A stretch of 64,000 nucleotides of DNA, taken from assembly GCF_028473605.1 (NCBI RefSeq), contig NZ_CP097267.1:1790501-1854500 (forward strand), given 5' to 3'. Below, in pieces: positions 24,389 through 35,398 of this stretch. The position numbers and the translations under genes were made by a program. The DNA is from Acidovorax sp. NCPPB 3576. GTDB lineage: Bacteria; Pseudomonadota; Gammaproteobacteria; Burkholderiales; Burkholderiaceae_C. The notes beneath the pieces were generated by a model. The model was given only the letters and a program-made list of their open reading frames with translations. It was not told the DNA's origin and made no database searches. Each line of letters begins with the position of its first letter. Within the stretch, counting starts at the first letter, position 1.

Positions 24389-25408
24389 TTACGGCCGGCC
24401 CGGCGTGTTCACCAGCCCCATCAGCCCGCTGCTGTGCTGGGCCGCATAGTGGCCCAGGCGCACCAGCGTGCGGTGGTTGATCTCCACCTTCACCGCCGGC
24501 CTTGCCAGTGCCGACTGGATGCGGGGGCGCCCGGTGGCCGTCTGGTGCAGGCGCGGCTGGGCCAGGTGTTCGCCGTCGCGGTCGAGCAGGCTGGCGACCA
24601 GGGGAGAGTTGACCTTCTCGCTGCGGCGCAGCACCAGCGCGGTCTCGCCGTTGTCCAGCCGAACGAAGGTGCCGGGCGGGCACAGCCCGACGGCGCGCAC
24701 CAGCGCATAGGTGACCTCGTCGCGCCGGTCCACGTCCTGGCCCACGATGGCGCGCACCGAATCCGTGGCGCTGCGGCCCGCACGCGACTTGCGCGGGCTG
24801 ATCATGGCGGCGTAGCGGTCGATGGTGCCCAGGATGCGGTTGAGCCGCTCTTCCGCGGGCATGCCCGCCAGCGGCTCTGTCTCGGTCAGGGGCGCATGGT
24901 GCTGCCCCACCACGTCCAGCCAGAGCGGGTCCTTCACGTCCAGTTGCTCCAGCAGGGTCATGCTGCGCAGCGGGTGCGCCTCGATGGCTTCCTGCTGCGC
25001 GGGACTGGGCCGCTCGCGCTGGTTGGCCAGTTCGTCCTGCAGCGCGGTCATGCCGATGTTCATGGTGATCGCTGCCCGCACCAGGCTGTCGCGCTCCAGG
25101 GAGGGCAGCTGCAGCTCGTGCGCGAGGATGTGGCACAGCGTGCCGCACACCAGGGCGTGCGAGGTGCTGTAGCCCACCGTGGAGGTGGAGGCTAGCTGGA
25201 ACATGAGGTACAGCGCCGCGTCGATGTCATGCGCCACCAGGTCCTGCAGCCATCGGTCGCACTGGCGCACCTTGGCAGGAAAATCGTGCACCTGCAGGGG
25301 CCGCGACAGCAGCACCGCCAGTGCGGATTCCAGGTCCGACCAAAGCCCGAGCAGGTCTTCGTATTCGCTGTCGGACGGCTCGCCGGCGCTGGTGGGGCTG
25401 TGGGGCAT
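24389..25408 (-). CDS. HD-GYP-related domain protein, catalytic residues degenerate
   Basis: A 339-residue cytoplasmic protein whose layout follows HD-GYP phosphodiesterases: an all-helical middle with STSHALVCGTLCHILA, RAAITMNIGMTAL, then LLEQLDVKDPLWLDVVGQHH and RILGTIDRYAAMISPRKSR (the typical post-GYP helix). The HD pair is not found (SHAL at the expected place) and GYP is absent, so it is probably not an active c-di-GMP hydrolase. It begins 10 bp after the protease gene; a GTG at 25417 is an alternative start. Confidence 0.75.
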   Translation of the reverse strand: MPHSPTSAGEPSDSEYEDLLGLWSDLESALAVLLSRPLQVHDFPAKVRQCDRWLQDLVAHDIDAALYLMFQLASTSTVGYSTSHALVCGTLCHILAHELQLPSLERDSLVRAAITMNIGMTALQDELANQRERPSPAQQEAIEAHPLRSMTLLEQLDVKDPLWLDVVGQHHAPLTETEPLAGMPAEERLNRILGTIDRYAAMISPRKSRAGRSATDSVRAIVGQDVDRRDEVTYALVRAVGLCPPGTFVRLDNGETALVLRRSEKVNSPLVASLLDRDGEHLAQPRLHQTATGRPRIQSALARPAVKVEINHRTLVRLGHYAAQHSSGLMGLVNTPGRP

Positions 25409-25418
25409 GGTACGCACG

Positions 25419-26063
25419 CTACTGGCGTTTTTCCAGCACCATCTGGTCGTTGATGCGGCTCATCTGGAACTCGTTCAGGAAACTGTTGCCCAGCAGCACG
25501 AAGGGCATGGCCTGGGGCGTGACGACGGCGTCCACGCCGAGCACCTCGACGTCGCCGATGCGCACCGAATCGAGCTTGATCCGCCAGCCCTGGGCCGTGC
25601 CATTGGCCGTGCCCAGCACCACGGGCTGCCCGCTGCGGTAGGCCAGGCCCATGCGGTCCGCCTCGGGCTGGCCGATGGCCACGGTGCTGGCGCCGGTGTC
25701 CACCAGGTACTGCATCGGCCGGCCGTTGATGGTGCCGCTGTTCACGAAATGCCCGCGGCTGTCGGAGGTGAGCACCACGCGCTTGCCCGTGCCTGCCCCG
25801 CGGCTGCCCACGCTGACCGGGGCCTCGCCCAGGATCAACGTGCGCCGCGCGCCGGCCAGTTCGACCACCGCCTCGTCGCGGCCGACCGAGACCACTTTCA
25901 CGCCCTGGTGGCTTTCACCCGGGCCCACCCCGCGCGGCGCGCCGCCGTTGACCACGAGCAGCGCCTTGGTGCCCAGAATGCCGGACAGTGCCACCGCCTG
26001 GGCGTGCGCCTGCCACGGCGCGAGCACCAGGGCGGCAGCGAGGGGCAGGGCACGCAGGAGCAT
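25419..26063 (-). CDS. Exported retropepsin-like aspartic protease (clan AA)
   Basis: A 214-residue protein with a signal peptide (LLRALPLAAALVLAPWQAHA). The C-terminal half is a single-domain retropepsin of the TIGR02281 type: the active-site loop YLVDTGASTVAIG with DTG near residue 122, then LGNSFLNEFQM near the end. Such proteins dimerise in the periplasm. The gene is upstream of the HD-GYP-like gene in the same direction. The substrate is unknown. Confidence 0.87.
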   Translation of the reverse strand: MLLRALPLAAALVLAPWQAHAQAVALSGILGTKALLVVNGGAPRGVGPGESHQGVKVVSVGRDEAVVELAGARRTLILGEAPVSVGSRGAGTGKRVVLTSDSRGHFVNSGTINGRPMQYLVDTGASTVAIGQPEADRMGLAYRSGQPVVLGTANGTAQGWRIKLDSVRIGDVEVLGVDAVVTPQAMPFVLLGNSFLNEFQMSRINDQMVLEKRQ

Positions 26064-26112
26064 CGGGGTGGCCGTGGGGTGCGGGGCGTGATGAAGCAGG
26101 CAGCGTGAAATG

Positions 26113-26598
26113 TCAGTCGCGGAAGTTGTCGAACGACAGCGGAATGTCCACCACTTCCTTGCGCAGCAGGGCCATGGCGGCCTGCAGGTCGTCGCGCTTG
26201 GCGCCGGTCACGCGCACTTTTTCTTCCTGGATGGCGGCCTGCACCTTGAGCTTGCTTTCCTTCAGGAGCTTCTGGATCTTCTTGGCCAGCTCGCTCTCGA
26301 TGCCGTTGCGCACCTTCACGACCTGCTTGACCTTGTCGCCGCCGACCTTCTGCGGCTTTTCCATGTCGAGAAAGCGCACATCCACGTTGCGCTTGGTGAG
26401 CTTGTTGCGCAGGATGTCTTCCACCTGGGTGAGCTGGAAGTCGGCATCGCCGAACAGCGTGATCTCCTTGTCCTTGAGTTCGATGGCGGCGGATGTGCCC
26501 TTGAAGTCGAAGCGGGTGCCGATTTCCTTGGCGGTGTTTTCGACCGCGTTCTTCACTTCTACGAGGTTGGCTTCACAAACGGTGTCAAAAGAAGGCAT
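26113..26598 (-). CDS. yajQ: YajQ-family nucleotide (c-di-GMP) binding protein
   Basis: A 161-residue cytoplasmic protein of two ferredoxin-like folds, known in the family as a cyclic-di-GMP or nucleotide-binding effector. [20 protein letters not shown], then [20 protein letters not shown], and the end [11 protein letters not shown] match closely. The start at 26598 is fixed by the conserved N-terminus. It is divergent from murB with 67 bp between. Confidence 0.94.
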   Translation of the reverse strand: MPSFDTVCEANLVEVKNAVENTAKEIGTRFDFKGTSAAIELKDKEITLFGDADFQLTQVEDILRNKLTKRNVDVRFLDMEKPQKVGGDKVKQVVKVRNGIESELAKKIQKLLKESKLKVQAAIQEEKVRVTGAKRDDLQAAMALLRKEVVDIPLSFDNFRD

Positions 26599-26665
26599 GG
26601 CATCACTCTCGGAAACTGGGGGAGAACCCGGCCGCCAAAAGGGGCCGGGTGCGACAATCCGGCTG

Positions 26666-27748
26666 ATGTTAGTCGAGAAAAACGCTCCCCTGCAGCACTG
26701 CAATACCTTCGGCATCGTGGCCCGCGCGCACACGCTGGTGCGCGCCCGCTCGGTCGATGACGTGCGCGCCCTGGTGTCCGACCCGCAGCTGGCGGCCTCT
26801 CCCGTCTTCGTGCTGGGCGGCGGCAGCAACATCGTCCTCACCGGCGACGTCAAGCCCGTGGTCCTCAAGATGGAGATCAAGGGCCTGCGGCTGGTGCAGG
26901 AAACCCCCCAGGCCTTCATCGTGGAGGCCGGTGCGGGCGAATCGTGGCACGACGCCGTGGCCTGGACCCTGGCGCACGGGTTCCCCGGCCTGGAAAACCT
27001 GGCGCTCATCCCCGGCACCGTGGGCGCGGCGCCCGTGCAGAACATCGGCGCCTACGGCGTCGAGCTGCAGGACCGCTTCGAGTCCCTGGACGCCATCGAC
27101 CTGGCGACGGGCCAGCCGTTCACGCTCGATGCCGCCCAGTGCGCGTTCGGCTACCGCGATTCCGTCTTCAAGCACCAGGCGCCCACCGCCCCCGGGGACG
27201 CCGCCGAGGGCAGCGCGCCGCGCGGCATGGGCCTGGCGGGGCGCGCTGCCATCACGCACGTGCGCTTTCGCCTGCCCAAGCCCTGGAAGCCCGTGCTGGG
27301 CTACCTCGACCTGGAGCGCAAGCGTGCAGAGGCCGGCGTGGCCGATCCCACGGCGCAGCAGATCTTCGACTGGGTGTGCGAGGTGCGCCGCGCCAAGCTG
27401 CCCGACCCGGCCGTGGTGGGCAATGCCGGCAGCTTCTTCAAGAACCCCACGGTCACGCCCGACCAGTGCTCGGACATCATTGCCCGCGAGCCGCGCATCG
27501 TGCACTACCCCATGCCCGACGGCACCATCAAGCTGGCGGCGGGTTGGCTGATCGATGCCTGTGGCTGGAAGGGCAAGAGCGTGGGCAAGGCCGGGGTGTA
27601 CGAAAAGCAGGCGCTGGTGCTGGTCAACCGCGGCCGCGGCGCCGACAGCGTGACCGGCGGCGAGGTGATGACGCTGGCCAAGGCGATCCAGACCAGCGTG
27701 TACGAGCGCTTCGGCATCCGGCTGGAGCCGGAGCCGGTGGTGGTCTAG
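26666..27748 (+). CDS. murB: UDP-N-acetylmuramate dehydrogenase
   Basis: A 360-residue FAD enzyme reducing UDP-GlcNAc-enolpyruvate to UDP-MurNAc in peptidoglycan synthesis. The FAD-binding [35 protein letters not shown], and the catalytic Ser in [12 protein letters not shown] are visible, with [20 protein letters not shown] toward the C-terminus: a type I MurB. Start 26666 ([15 protein letters not shown]) is at the conserved N-terminus; the frame is open upstream but lacks similarity. Confidence 0.95.
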   Translation: MLVEKNAPLQHCNTFGIVARAHTLVRARSVDDVRALVSDPQLAASPVFVLGGGSNIVLTGDVKPVVLKMEIKGLRLVQETPQAFIVEAGAGESWHDAVAWTLAHGFPGLENLALIPGTVGAAPVQNIGAYGVELQDRFESLDAIDLATGQPFTLDAAQCAFGYRDSVFKHQAPTAPGDAAEGSAPRGMGLAGRAAITHVRFRLPKPWKPVLGYLDLERKRAEAGVADPTAQQIFDWVCEVRRAKLPDPAVVGNAGSFFKNPTVTPDQCSDIIAREPRIVHYPMPDGTIKLAAGWLIDACGWKGKSVGKAGVYEKQALVLVNRGRGADSVTGGEVMTLAKAIQTSVYERFGIRLEPEPVVV

Positions 27749-27807
27749 CTTGGCGCTTGCGGCGGGTTCTGCCGCGAAGCGGCTGCGAAAGCCGTCGCCG
27801 AGAGATT

Positions 27808-27862
27808 GCTATTTTATTGATAGCATAAACGGCATGATTTTCTAGGGCATGGGCCTGTTTTG
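27808..27862 (+). repeat. Dispersed palindromic repeat, copy 3
   Basis: GCTATTTTATTGATAGC followed by a variant spacer and CTAGGGCATGGGCCTG, in the gap between convergent murB and the carboxymuconolactone decarboxylase-like gene. The second half diverges from other copies. Confidence 0.65.
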
Positions 27863-27898
27863 GCTCTGATTTTCCGTGCGGTGGCCCGAACGGGGCGC

Positions 27899-28357
27899 TC
27901 AGGCGCCGGCGCCGCCCGCCGGTGGCGCGCGGAAGGCGACCTGGAACCGGTTCCAGCCGTTGATGGCGACGACGGCCAGCGACAGCTCGACGATCTCTGC
28001 CTCCGAGAACTGCGCCGCCACCATGTCATAGACCGCGTCCGGCACGTCTTGCGTGGCGTCCAGGCGGGTCAGCGATTCGGCCCAGGCCAGCGCGGCGCGT
28101 TCGCGGGCATCGAACAGGCCGGCTTCGCGCCAGGCGGCCAGCAGGTGCAGGCGCCGGTCGGTCTCGCCATGCTGCCGGGCCACGCCCACGTGCAGGTCGA
28201 TGCAGAACGCGCAGCCGTTGATCTGCGACACGCGCATCTTCACCAGTTCCTTGAGGGAAAGGGGCAGCGCGCCGGCGCGCAGCTGGTTTTCCAGCGCCAT
28301 CATGGCTTTCGCGGTGGCGGGATGGTTGTTCATGAGGTCGATGCGGGCGTGTGACAT
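27899..28357 (-). CDS. Carboxymuconolactone decarboxylase/AhpD-like protein
   Basis: A 152-residue AhpD-fold protein with the redox-active or catalytic CxxC-H motif NGCAFCIDLHVGVAR. Paralogues act as alkylhydroperoxidases or decarboxylases; the substrate is unknown. It lies downstream of an ECF41-type sigma factor on the same strand. ECF41 sigma factors are known to be linked with carboxymuconolactone decarboxylases, oxidoreductases or epimerases, so this is the expected target/partner. Confidence 0.9.
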   Translation of the reverse strand: MSHARIDLMNNHPATAKAMMALENQLRAGALPLSLKELVKMRVSQINGCAFCIDLHVGVARQHGETDRRLHLLAAWREAGLFDARERAALAWAESLTRLDATQDVPDAVYDMVAAQFSEAEIVELSLAVVAINGWNRFQVAFRAPPAGGAGA

Positions 28358-28492
28358 GGGGAGCCTTTCTTGGCGCTGGGTTGGATGAAGGAGCGGTGAG
28401 AAAACCGTTGCCCCATGGCGCGGCCCGTACCCGGCGCGGGTGCCATGCCATCGGGAACGGGACAGAAAAAGGAGACCGCGCGGCGGCAGGGC

Positions 28493-29383
28493 CTACAGCC
28501 CGCGCAGCTTGTCCGGGTTCAGCACGGCGTAGATGCCGTGGATGTGCTTGCCGTCGGTCTGCAACGCCAGCGCCACGCGCGGCGTGCCGTCCTCGCGCAG
28601 CACCAGGCCCGGCGTGCCGTTGATCTGCACCTCTTGCACGGTGAGGTGGCGCAGGTACACGCGCCACAGGCCCGACGCCAGCCGGGCCAGGGCCCGGGGG
28701 CCGCGCACCACCTTAGTGGCGGCCTGGACCTTGCCGCCCGCATCGGGCGTCCAGGTGGCGTCCGGCGCGAAAAGGGCGAGCAGGGCGCCGTGGTCCTGCG
28801 TGCGCATCGCATCCATGAAGCGATGCAGCAGGGCCCGTGCGGCGTCCGGCGTGGCGGAAAAGCGCACCTTGTCCTGCCGCACCTGGGTGCGGGCGCGGTG
28901 AACCAGTTGCCGGCAGGCCGCCTCGCTGCGGTCCAGCACCGCGGCGATCTCGGCGTAGTCGCTGTCGAACACGTCGTGCAGCAGGAAGGCAGCGCGCTCG
29001 TCGGGCGACAGGCGCTCCAGCACCACCAGCAGCGCGATGGACAGATCGGACGCCAGTTCGGCGCGCGCATCGGCCGCCGGCGCGGTGGCGTCGCGGTCCA
29101 CCCAGGGCTCGGGCAGCCACGGGCCGCTGTAGGCCTGGCGCTCGGTGCGGGTGGCGCGCAGCCGGTCCACGCACAGGCGGGTGACGGTGGCCACCAGCCA
29201 GGCCTCGGCCGTCTGCACGCGATCGGCATCGGTGGCCTGCCAGCGCAGCCAGGCATCCTGCATCGCATCCTCCGCATCGGCCCGGCTGCCCAGCATGCGG
29301 TAGGCCACGCCCATGAGGCGCGGGCGGTGCCGCTGGAAGGTGGCGGTGTGCGGGTCCGGGGCGGGGAAGGTGTCGGCGTTCAT
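28493..29383 (-). CDS. ECF41-type RNA polymerase sigma factor
   Basis: A 296-residue sigma factor: region 2 (LMGVAYRMLGSRADAEDAMQ, then DAWLRWQ), linker WLPEPWVD, region 4 (LSPDERAAFLLHDVFDSDYA, then EIAAVLDRSEAACRQLVHRA) and a C-terminal SnoaL-like extension. WLPEP, a DGGGK-like DAGGK and the terminal NPDKL are the hallmarks of ECF41, where the extension acts in cis as an anti-sigma-like regulator instead of a separate anti-sigma factor. A cognate-type promoter lies directly upstream, suggesting autoregulation. The partner AhpD-like gene follows. Confidence 0.92.
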   Translation of the reverse strand: MNADTFPAPDPHTATFQRHRPRLMGVAYRMLGSRADAEDAMQDAWLRWQATDADRVQTAEAWLVATVTRLCVDRLRATRTERQAYSGPWLPEPWVDRDATAPAADARAELASDLSIALLVVLERLSPDERAAFLLHDVFDSDYAEIAAVLDRSEAACRQLVHRARTQVRQDKVRFSATPDAARALLHRFMDAMRTQDHGALLALFAPDATWTPDAGGKVQAATKVVRGPRALARLASGLWRVYLRHLTVQEVQINGTPGLVLREDGTPRVALALQTDGKHIHGIYAVLNPDKLRGL

Positions 29384-29391
29384 GCCTTCAA

Positions 29392-29418
29392 GACGGGTGG
29401 CCGGGCCGGTTTGTGACA
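29392..29418 (-). promoter_or_regulatory. ECF41-type promoter upstream of the sigma gene
   Basis: On the minus strand TGTCACA is followed after exactly 16 bp by CGTC, the -35/-10 pattern remembered for ECF41 regulons. The -10 lies 8 bp before the ATG, implying a very short leader. Confidence 0.72.
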
Positions 29419-29435
29419 GGAATCTGCCCCGCCTG

Positions 29436-29475
29436 CCAAAAAAAGAAAACCGCCCGGCCGGGTGGCGGGGCGGTT
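29436..29475 (-). terminator. Terminator downstream of argG
   Basis: On the minus strand AACCGCCC and GGGCGGTT form a stem followed by TTCTTTTTTT. It ends transcription from argG before the sigma-factor gene. Confidence 0.75.
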
Positions 29476-29483
29476 GCTCTTTT

Positions 29484-29529
29484 TTTCATAGCTGCCAGCG
29501 CATGTCGCAGTAGCGCTGGAGGCCTTTTT
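29484..29529 (+). repeat. Dispersed palindromic repeat, copy 4
   Basis: TTTTCATAGCTGCCAGCGC and TAGCGCTGGAGGCCTTTTT: the right half is a good match to other copies, while the left palindrome arm is shortened. It lies between argG and its terminator. Confidence 0.7.
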
Positions 29530-29540
29530 GACGCCTGTCG

Positions 29541-32037
<2,497 letters not shown>

Positions 32038-32149
32038 GGAGAAGCTCCTTTCGGTCGGTGTACAACGCATCAGGCTGAGAAAAAGTTTAGGGTCGCCGTG
32101 TCAAGCCTGCAGCCGGGGGCCGTAAATCTGGGTAAAGATTTGTGCCGTT

Positions 32150-32563
32150 TCAGGGCTTGGAGCTCGTGGTGGCGGCTTCGTTCCAATCGGCTTCGTTGAA
32201 ACCCACGGTGATGCGGCCGTCCGCCCATTCCACGACCGGGCGCTTGATGACGCTGGGCTGCGCCTTCATCACCTCGGCGGCGCTGCCCGCGTCGTGCACG
32301 GCGGCCTGGGTGTCCGCATCCAGCTTGCGCCAAGTCGTTCCCTGGCGGTTGAGCAGCTTTTCCCAGCCCACTGCATCGGCCCAATGCGGCAGGCGATCGG
32401 CCGGAACGCCCTGCTTCTTGAAGTCGTGGAACTGGTGCGCAACGCCCTGGGCGGCGAGCCAGGCGCGGGCCTTCTTGACCGTGTCGCAGTTGGGAATGCC
32501 GTAGAGCACGGTGGTGTCCGGGTGGGCAGCGGCTTGGGCGGGGGTACGGGTGGGGGTACTCAT
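32150..32563 (-). CDS. ArsC/Spx-family (YffB-like) reductase
   Basis: A 137-residue thioredoxin-fold protein of the arsenate reductase/Spx group. YGIPNCDTVKKARAWL carries a single active-site Cys (no CxxC), and VIKRPVVEWADGRITVGF is the conserved substrate-side motif. It resembles YffB, thought to be a glutathione-dependent thiol reductase. The start MSTPTRTP is chosen over an upstream in-frame start. It is divergent from folC with 47 bp between. Confidence 0.87.
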   Translation of the reverse strand: MSTPTRTPAQAAAHPDTTVLYGIPNCDTVKKARAWLAAQGVAHQFHDFKKQGVPADRLPHWADAVGWEKLLNRQGTTWRKLDADTQAAVHDAGSAAEVMKAQPSVIKRPVVEWADGRITVGFNEADWNEAATTSSKP

Positions 32564-32610
32564 GGCGCCGATCATCGTGCAAGCCGCGCTCGGCGACAAT
32601 CCGGCCCCGT

Positions 32611-33936
32611 ATGCACACCAATTTCGACACCCTGGAAGGCTGGCTCGGCCATTGCGAGCGCCTGCACCCGAAGAACATCGACATGGGCCTGGACCGCGTG
32701 CGCGCCGTGGCCCGGCGCATGGATCTGCGGTTCGACTGCCCGGTCATCACCGTGGCCGGCACCAATGGCAAAGGCTCCACCTGCGCCATGCTCGAAGCCG
32801 TGGCGCTGCAGTCGGGCTACCGCACCGGGGTGTACACGTCGCCGCACCTGGTGCACTTCGAGGAGCGGTGCCGCATTCACGGCGAGATCGTCGCCGCATC
32901 GGATTTGATAGCGCACTTTGCCGCCGTGGAAAGCGCCAGGACCCTGAACGGCGAAGACATTTCGCTGTCGTATTTCGAGTTCACCACGCTGGCGATCCTG
33001 CGGCTCATGAGCCTGGCGCGGCTGGATGTGGCCATTCTCGAAGTGGGCCTGGGCGGGCGGCTGGACGCCACCAACGTGATCGACACGGACTGCGCCGTCA
33101 TCACCAGCATCGACATCGACCACACCGAATTCCTGGGTCCCGACCGCGAATCCATCGGGCGCGAGAAGGCCGGCATCATGCGCACGGGCCGCCCCGTGGT
33201 GGTGAGCGATCCCATGGCCCCGCAGAGCGTGCTCGACCATGCGCTGGAAATCGGCGCCGACCTGTGGCGCTTCGGCCATGACTTCAACTTTTCGGGCGAC
33301 AAGCAGCAGTGGAGCTGGGCCGGGCGGGGCCGCCGCTATGCCGGCATGGCGTATCCCTCCTTGCGGGGCGCCAACCAGCTCGTCAATGCCTCCGGCGCCC
33401 TGGCGGCGCTCGAAGCGGTGCGCGACCGGCTTCCGGTCACCGCCCAGGCGGTGCGCAACGGGCTGGCCATGGTGGAGCTGCCCGGGCGCTTCCAGATCGT
33501 TCCCGGCCAGCCGACCCTGGTGCTGGATGTGGCCCACAACCCCCATTCGGTGTCGGCGCTGACCGCCAACCTGGACGCGATGGGGTTCTTTCCCACCACG
33601 CATGCGGTGCTGGGCGCCATGGCCGACAAGGACCTGGGGCCCATGCTGGCCAAGATCGGCCCGCTGGTGGACCGCTGGTATTTCACCGATCTGCCTACGC
33701 CCCGCGCGCAGAGCGCCGCAGGCCTGCAGCAGAAATGGAACGCCCTGCAGATCGTGGCCGGGGGGCGACGCACCGTGCCTACCAGCCTGCACGCGGACCC
33801 CCAGCAGGCACTGCAGGCCGCCGTCGATGCCGCGGAGCCGGCTGATAGAATCGTGGTCTTTGGCTCGTTCTACACGGTGGGCGGCGTTCTGACCAATGGA
33901 ACGCCTCGCCTGCAGGCCAAGCATCTGGGCGCATAA
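32611..33936 (+). CDS. folC: Bifunctional dihydrofolate/folylpolyglutamate synthase
   Basis: A 441-residue Mur-ligase-fold enzyme adding glutamate to dihydropteroate and to folates. The P-loop VAGTNGKGSTCAMLEAV, AILEVGLGGRLDATNVID and DIDHTEFLG, and the C-terminal VLDVAHNPHSV are all present. Its end overlaps the open frame of the SPOR gene, whose probable start lies 22 bp downstream. The cluster folC-SPOR-cvpA-purF is a conserved order in beta- and gammaproteobacteria (folC-dedD-cvpA-purF). Confidence 0.96.
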   Translation: MHTNFDTLEGWLGHCERLHPKNIDMGLDRVRAVARRMDLRFDCPVITVAGTNGKGSTCAMLEAVALQSGYRTGVYTSPHLVHFEERCRIHGEIVAASDLIAHFAAVESARTLNGEDISLSYFEFTTLAILRLMSLARLDVAILEVGLGGRLDATNVIDTDCAVITSIDIDHTEFLGPDRESIGREKAGIMRTGRPVVVSDPMAPQSVLDHALEIGADLWRFGHDFNFSGDKQQWSWAGRGRRYAGMAYPSLRGANQLVNASGALAALEAVRDRLPVTAQAVRNGLAMVELPGRFQIVPGQPTLVLDVAHNPHSVSALTANLDAMGFFPTTHAVLGAMADKDLGPMLAKIGPLVDRWYFTDLPTPRAQSAAGLQQKWNALQIVAGGRRTVPTSLHADPQQALQAAVDAAEPADRIVVFGSFYTVGGVLTNGTPRLQAKHLGA

Positions 33937-33958
33937 GGTCCGCACGATTCTGCACTCC

Positions 33959-34807
33959 ATGGCATTTTTCAAGTTTCGGTGGCCCGGCAGCAAGGAGCAA
34001 CCCGACAAACCCGCGGGTAAGCGTTCGCGCAATGCCCAGGCCGAGAGCATCGATGCCATGCGCCGTCGCGCACGGCATCGGCTGATCGGCGCAGCGGTGC
34101 TGGTGTTGCTGGGGGTGGTGGGTTTCCCCATCCTGTTCGACACCCAGCCGCGCCCCATCCCGGTCGATATTCCCATCGACATTCCCGATCGCAACAAGGT
34201 GGCTCCCCTGGTGGTGCCCGAAGCGGCGCCAGCTCGTCCGGCGGCCCCGGCCCCGGCCATGGCGTCGGCCGGTGGCTTGGCCGAAGGCGAAGAGGTCGTG
34301 CCGTCCAGCCGCAACGCGCCCAAGCCGGCGGCGTCTGCGCCGGTCCATGCTCCGGCTCCTGCGCCTGCGGTGGTGTCCAAGCCCGAGGCGCGGGCCGAGC
34401 CCAAGCCGGCCCCCCGGCCAGAGCCCAAGCCGCAGGTCCACGAATCGAAGCCGGAACCCAAACCCGAACCCAAGCCCGAAGCCAAACCGCAGCGCTCGGA
34501 AGACGCGGCGCGTGCGCGGGCCTTGCTCGAAGGGCGCGATACCCAGCCGGCCGCTGCGGCGGCTTCCAAAAGCGAAGAGGGCCGGCTGATCGTGCAGGTG
34601 GGTGCCTTCGCCGATGCCGAAAAGGCCCGCGAAGTGCGCCAGTCGCTGGAGCGCGCCGGTCTCAAGACTTACACCCAGGTGGTGGACACCAAGGACGGTA
34701 AACGCACCCGTGTGCGGGTCGGCCCCTATGCCTCCCGCGCCGAAGCGGACAAGGCCGCCGCGCGCGTGAAGGGCCTGGGCCTGTCGGCTTCGGTTCTTGC
34801 GCTGTAG
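33959..34807 (+). CDS. SPOR-domain cell division protein (DedD-like)
   Basis: A 282-residue inner-membrane protein: short cytoplasmic part, one membrane segment (LIGAAVLVLLGVVGFPILF, residues about 42-60), a long Pro/Ala/Lys/Glu periplasmic linker with PKPEPKPEAKPQ-type repeats, and a C-terminal SPOR domain (LIVQVGAFADAEKAREVRQS to the end) that binds denuded septal peptidoglycan. Position between folC and cvpA equals dedD of E. coli. Start 33959 (MAFFKFRWPG) is preferred to an ATG at 33896 inside folC. Confidence 0.9.
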   Translation: MAFFKFRWPGSKEQPDKPAGKRSRNAQAESIDAMRRRARHRLIGAAVLVLLGVVGFPILFDTQPRPIPVDIPIDIPDRNKVAPLVVPEAAPARPAAPAPAMASAGGLAEGEEVVPSSRNAPKPAASAPVHAPAPAPAVVSKPEARAEPKPAPRPEPKPQVHESKPEPKPEPKPEAKPQRSEDAARARALLEGRDTQPAAAAASKSEEGRLIVQVGAFADAEKAREVRQSLERAGLKTYTQVVDTKDGKRTRVRVGPYASRAEADKAAARVKGLGLSASVLAL

Positions 34808-34831
34808 CCGGCCAACGGCTCGCGTGCGTGC

Positions 34832-35320
34832 ATGGCATCGCTGGACTGGATTTTCTTGGCGGTGTTGCTGGGGTCCCTGGTGCTGGGGGCTTGGCGCGGG
34901 CTGATTTATGAAGTGTTGTCGCTGGCGGGTTGGGTCATGGCCTTTTTCATGGCCCAGTGGTGGGCCGAGGACGTGGGGCGCTGGCTGCCGATTTCCGATT
35001 CGGCCGAGTCGGTCCGGCATGCCGCAGGATTTGCCCTGGCATTCATCGGCACGCTGTTCGCCTGTGGATTTCTCGCCTGGTTGGCCAAGAAGCTGATCGA
35101 GGCGGTGGGCCTTCGGCCTGTGGACCGCACGCTCGGTGCCGCCTTTGGGGCACTGCGGGGCATGGTGTTACTGCTGGCCGCATCGCTGGTGGTGCTGTGG
35201 ACCCCTTTGCATGAGGGGCTATGGTGGAAAGAGTCCCAGGCCGCCCCCATGTTGACGGGCATGCTGGAAGTTTTGAAGCCGGCTTTGCCGCCAGCGCTGG
35301 GAAGGCATCTGCCTTCATGA
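34832..35320 (+). CDS. cvpA: CvpA family membrane protein
   Basis: A 162-residue inner-membrane protein with about four membrane segments (WIFLAVLLGSLVLGAWRGL, then YEVLSLAGWVMAFFMAQW, AGFALAFIGTLFACGFLAWL and GMVLLLAASLVVLW). LGAWRGLIYEVLSLAGW is the family signature. CvpA is linked with envelope homeostasis and was first known from colicin V production. It lies 24 bp after the SPOR gene and 78 bp before purF. Confidence 0.92.
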   Translation: MASLDWIFLAVLLGSLVLGAWRGLIYEVLSLAGWVMAFFMAQWWAEDVGRWLPISDSAESVRHAAGFALAFIGTLFACGFLAWLAKKLIEAVGLRPVDRTLGAAFGALRGMVLLLAASLVVLWTPLHEGLWWKESQAAPMLTGMLEVLKPALPPALGRHLPS

Positions 35321-35398
35321 CAGGAATGCGGAGCCACCCAGGTGGTGCCGCACCAATTTTTTACTGCGGGATCGCCCGCCTTTGGATGGAATGCGAAT

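Noticed and set aside
28354..28360. TGTCACA at the start of the carboxymuconolactone decarboxylase-like gene as a second ECF41 promoter
   Set aside because: No CGTC at 16-bp spacing, and it overlaps the start codon; probably chance.
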